From the NCBI GenBank assembly GCA_964505415.1, contig CAZDHW010000018.1, positions 1 through 33,790 on the forward strand: a stretch of 33,790 nucleotides of DNA. The letters are read 5' to 3'. The notes under the pieces were generated by a model. The model saw only the letters and a program-made list of their open reading frames with translations. It ran no database searches and was not told the DNA's origin. This DNA comes from DTDR01 sp964505415. GTDB taxonomy: Bacteria > Hydrothermota > Tepidihabitantia > Tepidihabitantales > DTDR01. Made by a program: the position numbers and the translations under genes. Positions 8,552-16,777 of the stretch are shown in pieces (positions within the stretch are counted from its first letter, which is position 1; each line of letters begins with the position of its first letter).

Positions 8552-9838
8552 TTAAAATTCCTGACTTTCTATCTCTTCTTCTTTCTCTTCTTCGATCTTT
8601 TTTAAAGAAGTTCTCAAAATCTCTTCGGCTTCTTTTATGTTAAGGGGAGATTTAAAATTTCTTTCTTTCAATCTAAAAAAGGCTTCAATAATTCCTAAAA
8701 CAAAGAGCCGCCGGAAGCTGATATCCAAAGCAAAAGTTGTTAGACAGGATTTGGTAAGGATATCAATAGTGGGTTTTAAAATCTTTTCATTTAAAGAGAC
8801 ATCATAGGCGATTTCAAATAAATGGGCCAATTTTAGCCCTAATTCATAAAGAAACTCTTCCGGTTTTTTCTCTAACGCTTCTAAATTAATTTTTACTCCC
8901 GTAGGATTAGCGACCGTAAAAGTGCTTCTTAATCGCTGTTTTAAAGCTTCATAAACACCACCGCTTCCTTCCAAAATCAGATTTTCATCGGTAACCGCAT
9001 AAAAAAACATCACACCCGGCAAGCGGGCATTACCACATTCATCAATAATCTGGCGCAGATTGTCTAAAGCCCTTCTTTTATCCCTTAAAGAGGAAATACT
9101 TAAACCCCTTTCGGCTTCGTCAAAAAAGAGGACCAGACCGTTATAACCAATAAGATTGGCAAATTGGGCTAAAGAACGGATAAAACGGAAGGCGGTGCTT
9201 TTATCTAACCTTTCGGAAATCCGGTATTTCCCTCTAATATCCTTAGTAATCTCTTCGCCTTTTAAATATTGAATAAGGTTTTCAAAGCTTTCATAATCTT
9301 CTCTTACCAAGGCTTCAAAGCTTCCCCTTAAAGCGTTGAGATAGGAAATTGATTCCACCCCACTTAAACCTTCTAAATAAGTATAAAAATCTTCTTTCTT
9401 TTCAACCCTTTCTTTTACTTTTTGATACCAATTTTTAATCACATTATCAATCCCTCTTTCGTAATAAAAAGTATCAAAAGTAATCTCTTCCAAGGGTTTG
9501 GGCATCATTAAGTTTAAAGCAATTACTTTATAAACCAACTCCAATTTGTCAAAAGGACATTCTACCGGTGAAAGGGAGACATAACTTGTTAGATAATTAT
9601 TTTCCATCGCCTTTTTTCTTAAACAGTATAAAAAATGGGTTTTGCCGCCACCATAATTGCCAACAATCAATTTGAAGGAAGAAAGTTTTAATTTTAGATA
9701 ATCTTTAAAATATTCTTCTTCAATTACTTTTAAATATTTTTCCAAGCCAACTGTATAATATTCTAAACCAAATTCTGGTGGTGTGCCGTAAGAACCGAGT
9801 TTGTGAACAATAGCCTTTGCCAACTCTTTACTAATCAT
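8552..9838 (-). CDS. BREX-type (DUF2791-like) P-loop ATPase, paralogue without the N-terminal barrel
   Basis: The 428-aa protein begins directly with the family's N-terminal pattern (KAIVHKLGSYGTPPEFG), then FKLIVGNYGGGKTHFL, with Walker A at 60-67, and LVLFFDEAERGL, with Walker B Asp240/Glu241. The Cys-Pro-Phe segment after LSPVE is also typical of the larger BREX-type ATPases. It is related to, but clearly diverged from, the next gene. The C-terminus is very acidic (KKIEEEKEEEIESQEF). Its ATG overlaps the stop of the 277-aa gene by 4 bp (ATGA), so translation is coupled. Such ATPase pairs may form hetero-oligomers; that is inference. Confidence 0.72.
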   Translation of the reverse strand: MISKELAKAIVHKLGSYGTPPEFGLEYYTVGLEKYLKVIEEEYFKDYLKLKLSSFKLIVGNYGGGKTHFLYCLRKKAMENNYLTSYVSLSPVECPFDKLELVYKVIALNLMMPKPLEEITFDTFYYERGIDNVIKNWYQKVKERVEKKEDFYTYLEGLSGVESISYLNALRGSFEALVREDYESFENLIQYLKGEEITKDIRGKYRISERLDKSTAFRFIRSLAQFANLIGYNGLVLFFDEAERGLSISSLRDKRRALDNLRQIIDECGNARLPGVMFFYAVTDENLILEGSGGVYEALKQRLRSTFTVANPTGVKINLEALEKKPEEFLYELGLKLAHLFEIAYDVSLNEKILKPTIDILTKSCLTTFALDISFRRLFVLGIIEAFFRLKERNFKSPLNIKEAEEILRTSLKKIEEEKEEEIESQEF

Positions 9839-10668
9839 AATTTTTCAAAAGAAATAAAAGAAAAATAAGTCCCCTCACCAGTTTCAATATTATTGGGAAC
9901 CCAGATTGATTTTTTTCTATCCAAAGTGGCATCAAAAGGAGCTACCCACAGTTTAAAACGGTAATTATCACAAGTATTGCCGAAAGAAGTTTTTAGGCGG
10001 TAGAGGTCATAACTAAATTTTATCCGGGAATATTCTTTAAAATTTTCTTTTCTTGGGTCTAAATAGAATTCCTTTTTCTGTAAGAGGAAGATGAGTTCGG
10101 AAAGTAAATCAATGAGAAAAACCTTTTCGCCAAAATTTAATTTTTGAAAAGCTAAAAGTCTTTCGTAAGCCTTAAGAAGTTTTTCAAAATATTCTTTTAA
10201 AGAAAATGGTTGGGCAAGATAATCATAATAGCCTTTTAAGGTTTTTACGATTAGTGTCGGTGAAAGGGGAAGTTTTCCCTTTAATTTTTCAATCTTTGGA
10301 CCATAAAAGATTTGGCAGGTATTTAAATCAAAATTGATTTCTAAGGTGAAAAGACCAACCCGCAAGGTGGGAAAAATGCCCGAAAGAGAAAGATTGTTTT
10401 TTTCTAATTCTTCCTTCAATTCCTTACCAAAATTTTCTTTCTCTTCTAAAATTAATTTTTTTAAATTTTCTTCCTCTTCTTTTAAAAAAGAAAAAAGTAA
10501 GTTTTTTAATTCGTTAAATTCTATTTTTTCCGCATATTCTTTTATTTTTTTTAAATATTTATCTAATATTAAAAGGTTTTCTTTCTTGGCCTTGATTTTG
10601 TTGTAGTTGTTTATTTGCCGATAGAAAAATTTCGAATATTTGTAAATTTGTAATAATTTTTCTACCAT
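9835..10668 (-). CDS. uncharacterised protein, first gene of the ATPase/reverse gyrase operon
   Basis: I do not recognise this 277-aa protein. The first 90 residues are strongly charged, with heptad-like Leu/Ile spacing, and probably form a coiled coil (KKIKEYAEKIEFNELK, EEENLKKLILEEKENF). The rest looks like a mixed alpha/beta domain (GIFPTLRVGLFTLEINFD, FYGPKIEKLKGKLPLSP) without visible catalytic motifs or membrane segments. It starts at the ATG 6 nt after a TATAAT box and overlaps the next gene by 4 bp. Its constant linkage to two BREX-type ATPases here suggests an adaptor or substrate-recognition subunit for them; this is inference from position only. Confidence 0.7.
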   Translation of the reverse strand: MVEKLLQIYKYSKFFYRQINNYNKIKAKKENLLILDKYLKKIKEYAEKIEFNELKNLLFSFLKEEEENLKKLILEEKENFGKELKEELEKNNLSLSGIFPTLRVGLFTLEINFDLNTCQIFYGPKIEKLKGKLPLSPTLIVKTLKGYYDYLAQPFSLKEYFEKLLKAYERLLAFQKLNFGEKVFLIDLLSELIFLLQKKEFYLDPRKENFKEYSRIKFSYDLYRLKTSFGNTCDNYRFKLWVAPFDATLDRKKSIWVPNNIETGEGTYFSFISFEKL

Positions 10669-10674
10669 AAATTA

Positions 10675-10703
10675 ATTATATAACAATAAAATAAAAAAAG
10701 CAA
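10675..10703 (-). promoter_or_regulatory. sigma-70-like promoter of the ATPase/purC/reverse gyrase operon
   Basis: On the minus strand, TTGCTT (10703-10698) and TATAAT (10680-10675) are separated by exactly 17 bp. The ATG at 10668 lies 6 nt after the -10 box, so the transcript should begin at or next to the start codon (leaderless). No Shine-Dalgarno sequence is present. The promoter makes this operon separable from the methyltransferase operon that ends at 10705. Confidence 0.65.
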
Positions 10704-10704
10704 G

Positions 10705-11748
10705 TTAAAATGAATATCTTCCAATTTTTTTCCCTTCTTCAATAAAGGTCTTAAGGTTTTCCTTAGGGGTTAAAAAGGGAACTTCGCAGCCAGTTGCCAA
10801 AATATAGCCTTTTTTGTTATTTTTCATTTTTAAAACCAATTTTTTTACCTTTTGCCGAATCGCTTCGGGAGAAGAAATTAAAATCTCCGTAGTATCGAAA
10901 TTACCAATTAAACGAAATTTGTTGCCTAAAATTTTTTTGGCATAAAATAAATCAATCTTATCTAAACTTAAAAAATCAGCCGATGATTTTTTCAATTCTT
11001 TTAGATAAATCTGGGTGTTACCGCAAATGTGTAAAATCACATCTAAATCATAACGGGCAAGATAATTAATCAGTCTCTCTTCATAAGGAAAAGCAAAATT
11101 TTTGTAAATCTTTGGCGAAACGACGCTACCCGAAGCTAAGGGGTCGACAATAATTGGTAAGGCACCATAATTGATTATCTCTTTGATAAATTGAATGGTG
11201 AAATCAGTAATTAAAGATAAAACTTCTTTTATAATTTTTTTGTTCTCTTTTTTAGTAAGCTCTTTTAAAATTTCGTTGGGTTCGAAAAGAAGCGCCAAAG
11301 TAGTAAAGGGTGCCGGAATATAAGCGAGAACGGGTAAGATATCTCCCAAAGAAGTGTAAAGAATTTCTATTCCTTCAAAATAGAGAGAAAATCTTCCTTT
11401 ACTTTTGTCATATTCTATATTTAAGTTTTTTCTAATCAAATCTTTTAAACAGCTGAATAGGGGTTTTTTTAATTTCGGTAAATCATCTTCCGGATATTCA
11501 AATTCACTTCCTAAGGCTTCGGCAATGAGCCCCACATCAGAAAAGACCGAAAGGAAATCGGTTTGGTAGATTTCGTAAGCATTTATTTGGCAATGGGCAA
11601 GAATTTTTCCTTTGGTGTAATATTCCTTTATTGGGTAATTACTTACATAGGCACTGTGATTGGTGATTAAAGGAAAAATAAGTATTCGGTCAGGTTTTTC
11701 ATCAAAGCAAAGCAAAGAAAATCGCTCTCGAGGGGTTAAAATTTCCAT
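10705..11748 (-). CDS. MtaA/UroD-family zinc methyltransferase (corrinoid-linked), copy 2
   Basis: Member of the uroporphyrinogen decarboxylase superfamily in the methylcobamide methyltransferase branch (MtaA/MtbA/CmuA-like). True UroD is unlikely because no other heme genes are present. The likely zinc ligands are His240 and Cys242 in LHICGNT and Cys321 in ATGCEVPFLTPKE. The N-terminal PLITNHSAYVSN and the central DPLASGSVVSP are shared with the other copy in this operon (15225-16151). Such enzymes move methyl groups between a corrinoid protein and a thiol or other acceptor. Its ATG directly follows the stop of the HgdB-like gene (TAAATG). It is the last gene of the seven-gene operon. Confidence 0.8.
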   Translation of the reverse strand: MEILTPRERFSLLCFDEKPDRILIFPLITNHSAYVSNYPIKEYYTKGKILAHCQINAYEIYQTDFLSVFSDVGLIAEALGSEFEYPEDDLPKLKKPLFSCLKDLIRKNLNIEYDKSKGRFSLYFEGIEILYTSLGDILPVLAYIPAPFTTLALLFEPNEILKELTKKENKKIIKEVLSLITDFTIQFIKEIINYGALPIIVDPLASGSVVSPKIYKNFAFPYEERLINYLARYDLDVILHICGNTQIYLKELKKSSADFLSLDKIDLFYAKKILGNKFRLIGNFDTTEILISSPEAIRQKVKKLVLKMKNNKKGYILATGCEVPFLTPKENLKTFIEEGKKIGRYSF

Positions 11749-13089
11749 TTATAAATTTTCTAAAAAAGCCGATATCCGTGTTCTTGTTTGTAAAGGAATT
11801 TCCGCCGCCGGCAAAGGAATGTCAATCACTAAGCAAGGCACTTGTGCCTTTTTGATAATCTCTTCCCTTAAAATTTCCGTTTCGTAGGCACAATGGGAGG
11901 CGCCAAAAACTTGGGAGATAACTACCCCTTTTGCTTGGTATTTTTTAACTTGTTCAATTATCAATTTTGCCCTTTCCTCACTTTTGCCGATAAGGGAAGC
12001 CGAAAGATAACTTTCCGCCAGGGAGAGAAAAGGATTTTCTTTTAAAGGGATTATCTGGAGAGCTTGATTGATTAGGTATTCGCTACCAACAATACGGGCA
12101 CCCAGATCTTCAAAATAGATAAGATATAACGGGTCAGCCGGTGGTGTTACCCAAACAATTTTTTTATTATCTTTCTTTAATACGCCAACCTTTTCTTTAA
12201 TTCTTTTCTTGACCAATTTTAATATTCCAAAAAGAATCTTACCCCATTCATCAATATCGGAATAAAAATGGAGGTTGCCAAATTCTAACATTAACATTTC
12301 TAAAGCACCTAAGGGTGCTAACTCACTTTTACCAACCAATTCTTTTAATTTTAAGTAATTTCTTCTTATCCCGTTTACCTTTTTAATTCCCTTTAAAATT
12401 TTTTCTTCGCTAAATTTTTCCCCAGCTATTTCGCTTAAAATAAGAGCAACCTTTTGGTAATTTTCTTTTAATAATTTTATTGCCCATTCCTTTTTTTCTT
12501 TTCTTGGTGGAATTTCTAACCAGATAAATTCGGTTTCTTTTTTATAAAGATTGTAAACCGTTTGCATCACACAAGAATAGTCGTCACAGGAAGCACCAGT
12601 AGAAGCAATTATCAAATCCGGTTTAGGGAAATAAGCCTTCTTTAAAAAGGTTGCGTAGATAACCCGTGAATAACAGGCAGCTTCGGGAAAATTTACTTGT
12701 CCCGTAACTTCAAAAAGATTATAATTTTCCGAAAAGAAAGGCTGCCACCAAAGACAATCAGGATAAAAGCCAATAAGCTTTTTAAAAGAATAGATTATCG
12801 GCGGAACACCACCCAGATCACCCATCACGGCAATTATTTTTTTATTTATCTGTTTTGCCCGAAAGAGCCTTTCAGTTTCGTTAAAGATAAATCCCCACAA
12901 TCTTAAGCATTCTAAGGAAGAATCAAATTTTAACCTCTTTAAATGGCGTAAACCATAAATAGCAAATGTCTGGGGAGGTGAAAGATAGATTGCCCAATCT
13001 TCTTTTCTCTTATAATATTTGTATCTTTTAATTACTTTTTTAGGAATATTTTGAAAAAGTTCGTTCCAGGTAGAAAAATCAACTCTCAT
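11749..13089 (-). CDS. 2-hydroxyacyl-CoA dehydratase superfamily protein (HgdB/DCCP-like, larger subunit)
   Basis: A 446-aa protein of the 2-hydroxyacyl-CoA dehydratase/benzoyl-CoA reductase BC superfamily. The ending QTRTRISAF-LENL is the family's C-terminal signature. Candidate iron-sulfur ligands are Cys139 (PEAACYSR), Cys168 and Cys173 (GASCDDYSC) and a Cys near residue 400 (GASHCAYE). The clustering of two Cys at 168/173 would suit a double-cubane type centre, but this is not proven. I prefer the ATG at 13089 over an upstream TTG at 13149, because the ATG gives an 11-bp overlap with the preceding gene. With the smaller homologue upstream it likely forms a heterodimer reduced by an ATP-dependent activator. 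Confidence 0.75.
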   Translation of the reverse strand: MRVDFSTWNELFQNIPKKVIKRYKYYKRKEDWAIYLSPPQTFAIYGLRHLKRLKFDSSLECLRLWGFIFNETERLFRAKQINKKIIAVMGDLGGVPPIIYSFKKLIGFYPDCLWWQPFFSENYNLFEVTGQVNFPEAACYSRVIYATFLKKAYFPKPDLIIASTGASCDDYSCVMQTVYNLYKKETEFIWLEIPPRKEKKEWAIKLLKENYQKVALILSEIAGEKFSEEKILKGIKKVNGIRRNYLKLKELVGKSELAPLGALEMLMLEFGNLHFYSDIDEWGKILFGILKLVKKRIKEKVGVLKKDNKKIVWVTPPADPLYLIYFEDLGARIVGSEYLINQALQIIPLKENPFLSLAESYLSASLIGKSEERAKLIIEQVKKYQAKGVVISQVFGASHCAYETEILREEIIKKAQVPCLVIDIPLPAAEIPLQTRTRISAFLENL

Positions 13090-14035
13090 AAAAGGCGTTA
13101 ATTCTCGTTTCGGTTTGTAAGGTAATTTCTTTTGGGTAATCACCTTCAATGGCTAATACCGGTAATTTTAAATAATTCTTTAAATCCTCTTTTTCAAAAG
13201 AAAAGCTGTCACAGAATTTTAAAGAATAAAGAATTATTTTTTTAATTTCCTTCTTTCTTATTTTTCTCTTCAAATAATCATAAAAAATTTTATTGGGTCG
13301 CCGTAAAATACAGGGAATTTTAGAAAAATAGAAAAAGAGATAATCTTTTAAATTATTGCCCGGTGGATAAAAATCAATACCCCGAGAAACAGTACAAAAG
13401 GCATCAAAAGCAATAGTAAAATATTTTTCAATCACCGTCGCTATTGGCCAATCTAAAGGAGTAAAATAACTGCCGCATAATAAAATTTTTTCTTTCTTTA
13501 AATTTTCCTTTTCTTTAAAAAGAAAAGGAATGGATGGCAAAATCTGATTTTCCCAGAAATTTTTAATTATCTTTGCTTTGGGGATAAAGCTCAGAGGCTC
13601 AACAAGCTTTGCCAATTTCCTTTTTTGCTGATTTAAATTGTTTACCTCCCTTTTTAAATTTTCATTAACCAATTTTAAATTTTTTTCAAATTTTTTTATA
13701 AAATCAAGAATTTCGTAATAATACATTTTAAAAGCAGAAAAATTATAGGTGCGGGGAAAATAGATTTCGTAGATTTTTAAATCTGGTATTTCTCTTTTTA
13801 TAATTTCCGAAAGCCTTCTTTGACCGTCACAAAGGGAAAGTAAAAATAAAGCATCTAACTGCCAATTTTTTATCATCAGATTGCCGACCAAATTTTTTAG
13901 AAAGGGACAGGCATCGTAACGAAAATATTTGCTTTCTAAATCACATTTTTTTTCCGGCAGTAATCTGATGGGTTTTAAATTTAGGGCTTTTAAAAGTTCA
14001 ATCGGTGTAAAAAGACAGAAATAGCCGATGCGCAT
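13079..14035 (-). CDS. 2-hydroxyacyl-CoA dehydratase superfamily protein (HgdC/BcrB-like, smaller subunit)
   Basis: The 318-aa protein begins MRIGYFCLFTPIELLKALN, matching the family's N-terminal GY-x-C-x-x-x-P-x-E pattern. It carries three conserved cysteines: Cys43 (DACPFLKN), Cys69 (SLCDGQRR) and Cys275 (LKFCDSFSFE). These are the usual ligands of the [4Fe-4S] cluster. The ending IEGDYPKEITLQTETRINAF is also typical. Residues 115-145 form a coiled-coil-like insert. The start ATG overlaps the stop of the ASKHA activator gene (TAATG), which implies strict coupling to that activator. Substrate unknown: CoA thioester dehydratase, double-cubane reductase, or a scaffold for corrinoid reduction are all possible. 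Confidence 0.78.
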   Translation of the reverse strand: MRIGYFCLFTPIELLKALNLKPIRLLPEKKCDLESKYFRYDACPFLKNLVGNLMIKNWQLDALFLLSLCDGQRRLSEIIKREIPDLKIYEIYFPRTYNFSAFKMYYYEILDFIKKFEKNLKLVNENLKREVNNLNQQKRKLAKLVEPLSFIPKAKIIKNFWENQILPSIPFLFKEKENLKKEKILLCGSYFTPLDWPIATVIEKYFTIAFDAFCTVSRGIDFYPPGNNLKDYLFFYFSKIPCILRRPNKIFYDYLKRKIRKKEIKKIILYSLKFCDSFSFEKEDLKNYLKLPVLAIEGDYPKEITLQTETRINAFYES

Positions 14036-15228
14036 TAGGGAAAGGCTATTTGCTTAATAAATATTTCAGTAAATTCCTTAATTTCTGGTAAGAAAAAACT
14101 TTCGGCTTTATTGGCAATATTTACACATTCTGCCATTAAGGAGTTTTCTTGAAGAATTTTTTGAGCTCCCTTTAAAGGCAAATCCGGAAAGATAAGGATA
14201 TTACCCTTTAATTCTTTCGGCAGAATGCCAATAGCATATAGGTCATCAACGGCTATTTGCGCCCCAAAATTTCCGGTAAGGTAAACCCTTTCAATTTGGG
14301 ATAGGGGAATTTGGGCGAGAAAAGAAAGGGTGATGATACCACTAGCAATCGCGGCTTTAGCTAATTGGAGTTCTCTAATATCTTTTTGAGAAAAAAGCTT
14401 GATTTTCTTTTTTAATCTGCCTGATTTATCAAGGATTTTTTCTTTTAATAAAAAAGCAAGGTAAGAGATAATTTTTGAGCCGTAATAATGAAATCTTTCT
14501 TCAAAAGCTGGACCAGCAGCGCAAGAGACCGCAAAAATTTTCTCTTTATTACCCAAAACGATTTCGCCATTGGTACCCAAATCAATCAATAAGGAAAAGC
14601 ATTTTCTTTTATGAAGATTGGTCGCCAAAATACCAGCAGTAATATCGCCACCGATAAAGGTACTGATGATCGGCACCAATTGGATATTTTTGTTATTTTC
14701 TATTGGATAGATTACCTCCTTTTGAAAAAGAAGAGTTTTATAAGGATATCTTCCTAAGGTAAAAGAAACCTTATTAAGTAAAAAATGGTACATAATGGGA
14801 TTACCAACAATAATTGCTTTTTTTAATTCACTAATCCTTAAATATTCTTTTAAAGGATATTTTTTTAACAAAGGATAGATATTAAGCCGCGAAAAAATGT
14901 CAGGAGCAAAGAGAAAATGGGGGTTGGTAAAAATTTTTTTGATAAACCTTCTTCCTTGAAGATAACTTATTCGGATATTGGTTGTTCCCAAATCAATTGC
15001 CGAATAAGTAGCCGCCGGAATTTTAGGCACCGAGAAAAAAAGAAAATTGGGGTTGAGAATAATTTTTTTTAATAGCGCCTTCTTTTTCTCCTTAGGTATC
15101 GGTGTTTGACAGGCAAGAATTTTTTTGCCCTCAAAGGTGATTGTGCATTTTTGACAAATTCCCCGGCCACAAAAGTTATTTAGATAATAACCGTTTTCGG
15201 CAAGAAAATGTAAAAAACTTTTTCTCAA
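14035..15228 (-). CDS. compact reductive activator: [2Fe-2S] ferredoxin segment plus ASKHA ATPase (RACo/DUF4445-like)
   Basis: Uses ATP to push an electron to a low-potential target such as inactive Co(II) corrinoid. A plant-type [2Fe-2S] motif is at Cys20, Cys25, Cys28 and Cys40 (CGRGICQKC plus a distal Cys). The ASKHA core has AIDLGTTN (77-84), FIGGDITAGI (191-200), LLIDLGTNGE (213-222) and AAGPAFE (237-243), typical of DUF4445/RACE proteins. At 397 aa it is much shorter than RACo-type proteins of 600 aa or more. The ferredoxin domain lacks its first strands and no middle linker domain is seen. The start is a TTG overlapping the previous stop (TTGA), and the upstream in-frame codons contain a stop, so the short N-terminus seems real. 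Confidence 0.8.
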   Translation of the reverse strand: MRKSFLHFLAENGYYLNNFCGRGICQKCTITFEGKKILACQTPIPKEKKKALLKKIILNPNFLFFSVPKIPAATYSAIDLGTTNIRISYLQGRRFIKKIFTNPHFLFAPDIFSRLNIYPLLKKYPLKEYLRISELKKAIIVGNPIMYHFLLNKVSFTLGRYPYKTLLFQKEVIYPIENNKNIQLVPIISTFIGGDITAGILATNLHKRKCFSLLIDLGTNGEIVLGNKEKIFAVSCAAGPAFEERFHYYGSKIISYLAFLLKEKILDKSGRLKKKIKLFSQKDIRELQLAKAAIASGIITLSFLAQIPLSQIERVYLTGNFGAQIAVDDLYAIGILPKELKGNILIFPDLPLKGAQKILQENSLMAECVNIANKAESFFLPEIKEFTEIFIKQIAFP

Positions 15229-16151
15229 TAGTTATAAAGGTGACCAATATCTACCATCATTTTTACATTTTCCTTTTTGGCATATTTGGGAACATCACAA
15301 GCCGTGGCCAAAATGAAATTATCTTTACCAGCAATAATTTCTTTTTCACACTCTTCTTTTATCTCGTAAATGTCGCCATTGACAAGCAAATCAGTCGGGA
15401 GAGAACCCATAAGATAAATATTGGGAGGAAAATATTTTTTGGCGTATTTAATATCGGTTTCTAAGGAGATAATTTTTGCTTTCGTTTCAATTATTAAGGG
15501 TAAAAGTTTTTGAGTATCACCACAGATATGTAAACCAGCAATCGGGGCTTCCCTTATTAATTCTTTTAATAAGGGTAAAGCATAATTTTTAAAAATATTT
15601 GGCGAGATTAATGAACCGGAAGCAAAGGGGTCACCAATGAAAGGCAGACAATCAATTTTTAATATTGCCTTTAAAAATTTTATCTGGTTTTCCAAAGCCA
15701 AGTAAAGAATTTCTTTTGCCTTCTTTTCATTTTTAATAAGCAGAATAAAAAAATTTTCTGGTCCCACTAAAAGGGCGGCTAAAGAAAAAGGTCCCTTTAA
15801 AGAGACAAAAATAGGGAGGTTTTTTAAATGCCTTTTTAAAAAAAGAGCGGCCTTTAAAATCTCTTTCAGCCGACCGTCAGTTTCGGGGTTAGCAATTTTT
15901 ATTCTTTTCGGATATTCTTTAATCATTGGCGGAGCATCTTTCCGAAAGAAAAGTTTCCCTCCCATTGCCTCCATTTCCACATAGACATCGGCAAAGACAA
16001 TTATGGCATCATAACCATAATAATTCTGACAATATAAAAGTGCCTTTCCCAATTTTTCGCCGTTTAAGTAAAGTTCCTTTTCTTTTTCATTAGTAACATA
16101 GGCAGCGTGATTGGCAACAACCAAAGGAAATACCTTAATGTTTTCAATCAT
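15225..16151 (-). CDS. MtaA/UroD-family zinc methyltransferase (corrinoid-linked), copy 1
   Basis: Same superfamily as the product at 10705-11748, at 308 aa and lacking the first 20 or so residues of that copy. The putative zinc ligands are His208 and Cys210 in LHICGDT and Cys285 in ATACDVPKY. FPLVVANHAAYVTN near the N-terminus and DPFASGSLISPN (174-185) match the other copy. It directly follows the corrinoid protein gene with a 4-bp ATGA overlap, which is the classic pairing of a B12-binding protein with its zinc methyltransferase. Two different copies in one operon suggest one loads and one unloads the corrinoid; which does which cannot be read from the sequence. Confidence 0.82.
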   Translation of the reverse strand: MIENIKVFPLVVANHAAYVTNEKEKELYLNGEKLGKALLYCQNYYGYDAIIVFADVYVEMEAMGGKLFFRKDAPPMIKEYPKRIKIANPETDGRLKEILKAALFLKRHLKNLPIFVSLKGPFSLAALLVGPENFFILLIKNEKKAKEILYLALENQIKFLKAILKIDCLPFIGDPFASGSLISPNIFKNYALPLLKELIREAPIAGLHICGDTQKLLPLIIETKAKIISLETDIKYAKKYFPPNIYLMGSLPTDLLVNGDIYEIKEECEKEIIAGKDNFILATACDVPKYAKKENVKMMVDIGHLYNY

Positions 16152-16777
16152 TTTATTAATTGATTAAAAATTTTTATTCCCTGAGAAGCATCGGCAGCAT
16201 AACCATCGGCACCAATTTTTTGAGCAAATAAAAGAGAGGTGGGCGCGCCGCCAATAACCATTTTAGCGGCGATTCCTTTTTCTTTTAAGAATTTAATAGT
16301 CCTTGCCATTTCTCCCATAGTGGTAGTCATTAAGGCAGAAAGTCCGATAATCTCTGGTTTTTCACTAATCGCCCATTCGTAAATCTTTTCTTTTGGACAA
16401 TCTCTTCCTAAATCAATAACTTTAAAGCCATCCATTTCCGCCATCAATTTGACAATATTTTTTCCAATGTCGTGAATATCACCCTTTACGACTGCCAAGA
16501 TTATCTTACCTTTATTAGGCAAAGGATTTTTCAGATTACTTTTTAAGATTTCAAAACCTTTATAAAAACATTCGGCAGCACAAAGGACTTCGGGAACAAA
16601 ATATTTTCCTTTCGCAAAATAATCGGAAACCTTTTTGATTCCCGAAACTAAGCCAACAAATATTGCCTTTTGACAATCGAGATTTTTTTTAACAATCTCT
16701 ATGGATAGCTTTTCCGTTAGCGAAAGGTTTAAAGTAAAAACGGCATCCGCCAGTCTTTGATAAATATCTTTTTTCAC
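16148..16777 (-). CDS. corrinoid (methyl-B12-binding) protein, MtaC/MtbC-like
   Basis: A 209-aa protein with the two-domain layout of methyltransferase corrinoid proteins. A helical cap (about 1-88, with the typical GKYFVPEVLCAAECFYKG) is followed by a Rossmann-like B12 domain. The B12 signature D-x-H-x-x-G is present as GDIHDIGKN, with His102 as the lower axial cobalt ligand. GLSALMTTT and VIGGAPTS provide the remaining cofactor contacts. It accepts a methyl group from a donor and hands it to a second methyltransferase, cycling between Co(I) and methyl-Co(III). Start is GTG, overlapping the previous stop (GTGA). The next two genes supply a zinc methyltransferase and a reactivase, as expected for this family. 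Confidence 0.92.
   Translation of the reverse strand: MKKDIYQRLADAVFTLNLSLTEKLSIEIVKKNLDCQKAIFVGLVSGIKKVSDYFAKGKYFVPEVLCAAECFYKGFEILKSNLKNPLPNKGKIILAVVKGDIHDIGKNIVKLMAEMDGFKVIDLGRDCPKEKIYEWAISEKPEIIGLSALMTTTMGEMARTIKFLKEKGIAAKMVIGGAPTSLLFAQKIGADGYAADASQGIKIFNQLIK

Noticed and set aside
2866..10668. A complete BREX defence system
   Set aside because: Only the DUF2791/BrxD-like ATPases are present; no PglX methylase, BrxZ/PglZ phosphatase, BrxL or BrxC-sized ATPase is visible.
13090..13149. Upstream TTG start for the larger dehydratase-like gene
   Set aside because: It would overlap the previous gene by 71 bp; the ATG at 13089 gives an 11-bp overlap and the family-like N-terminus.
10705..16151. 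True uroporphyrinogen decarboxylases for heme synthesis
   Set aside because: Both copies carry the HxC...C zinc pattern of methylcobamide methyltransferases and lie beside a corrinoid protein; no other heme gene is nearby.
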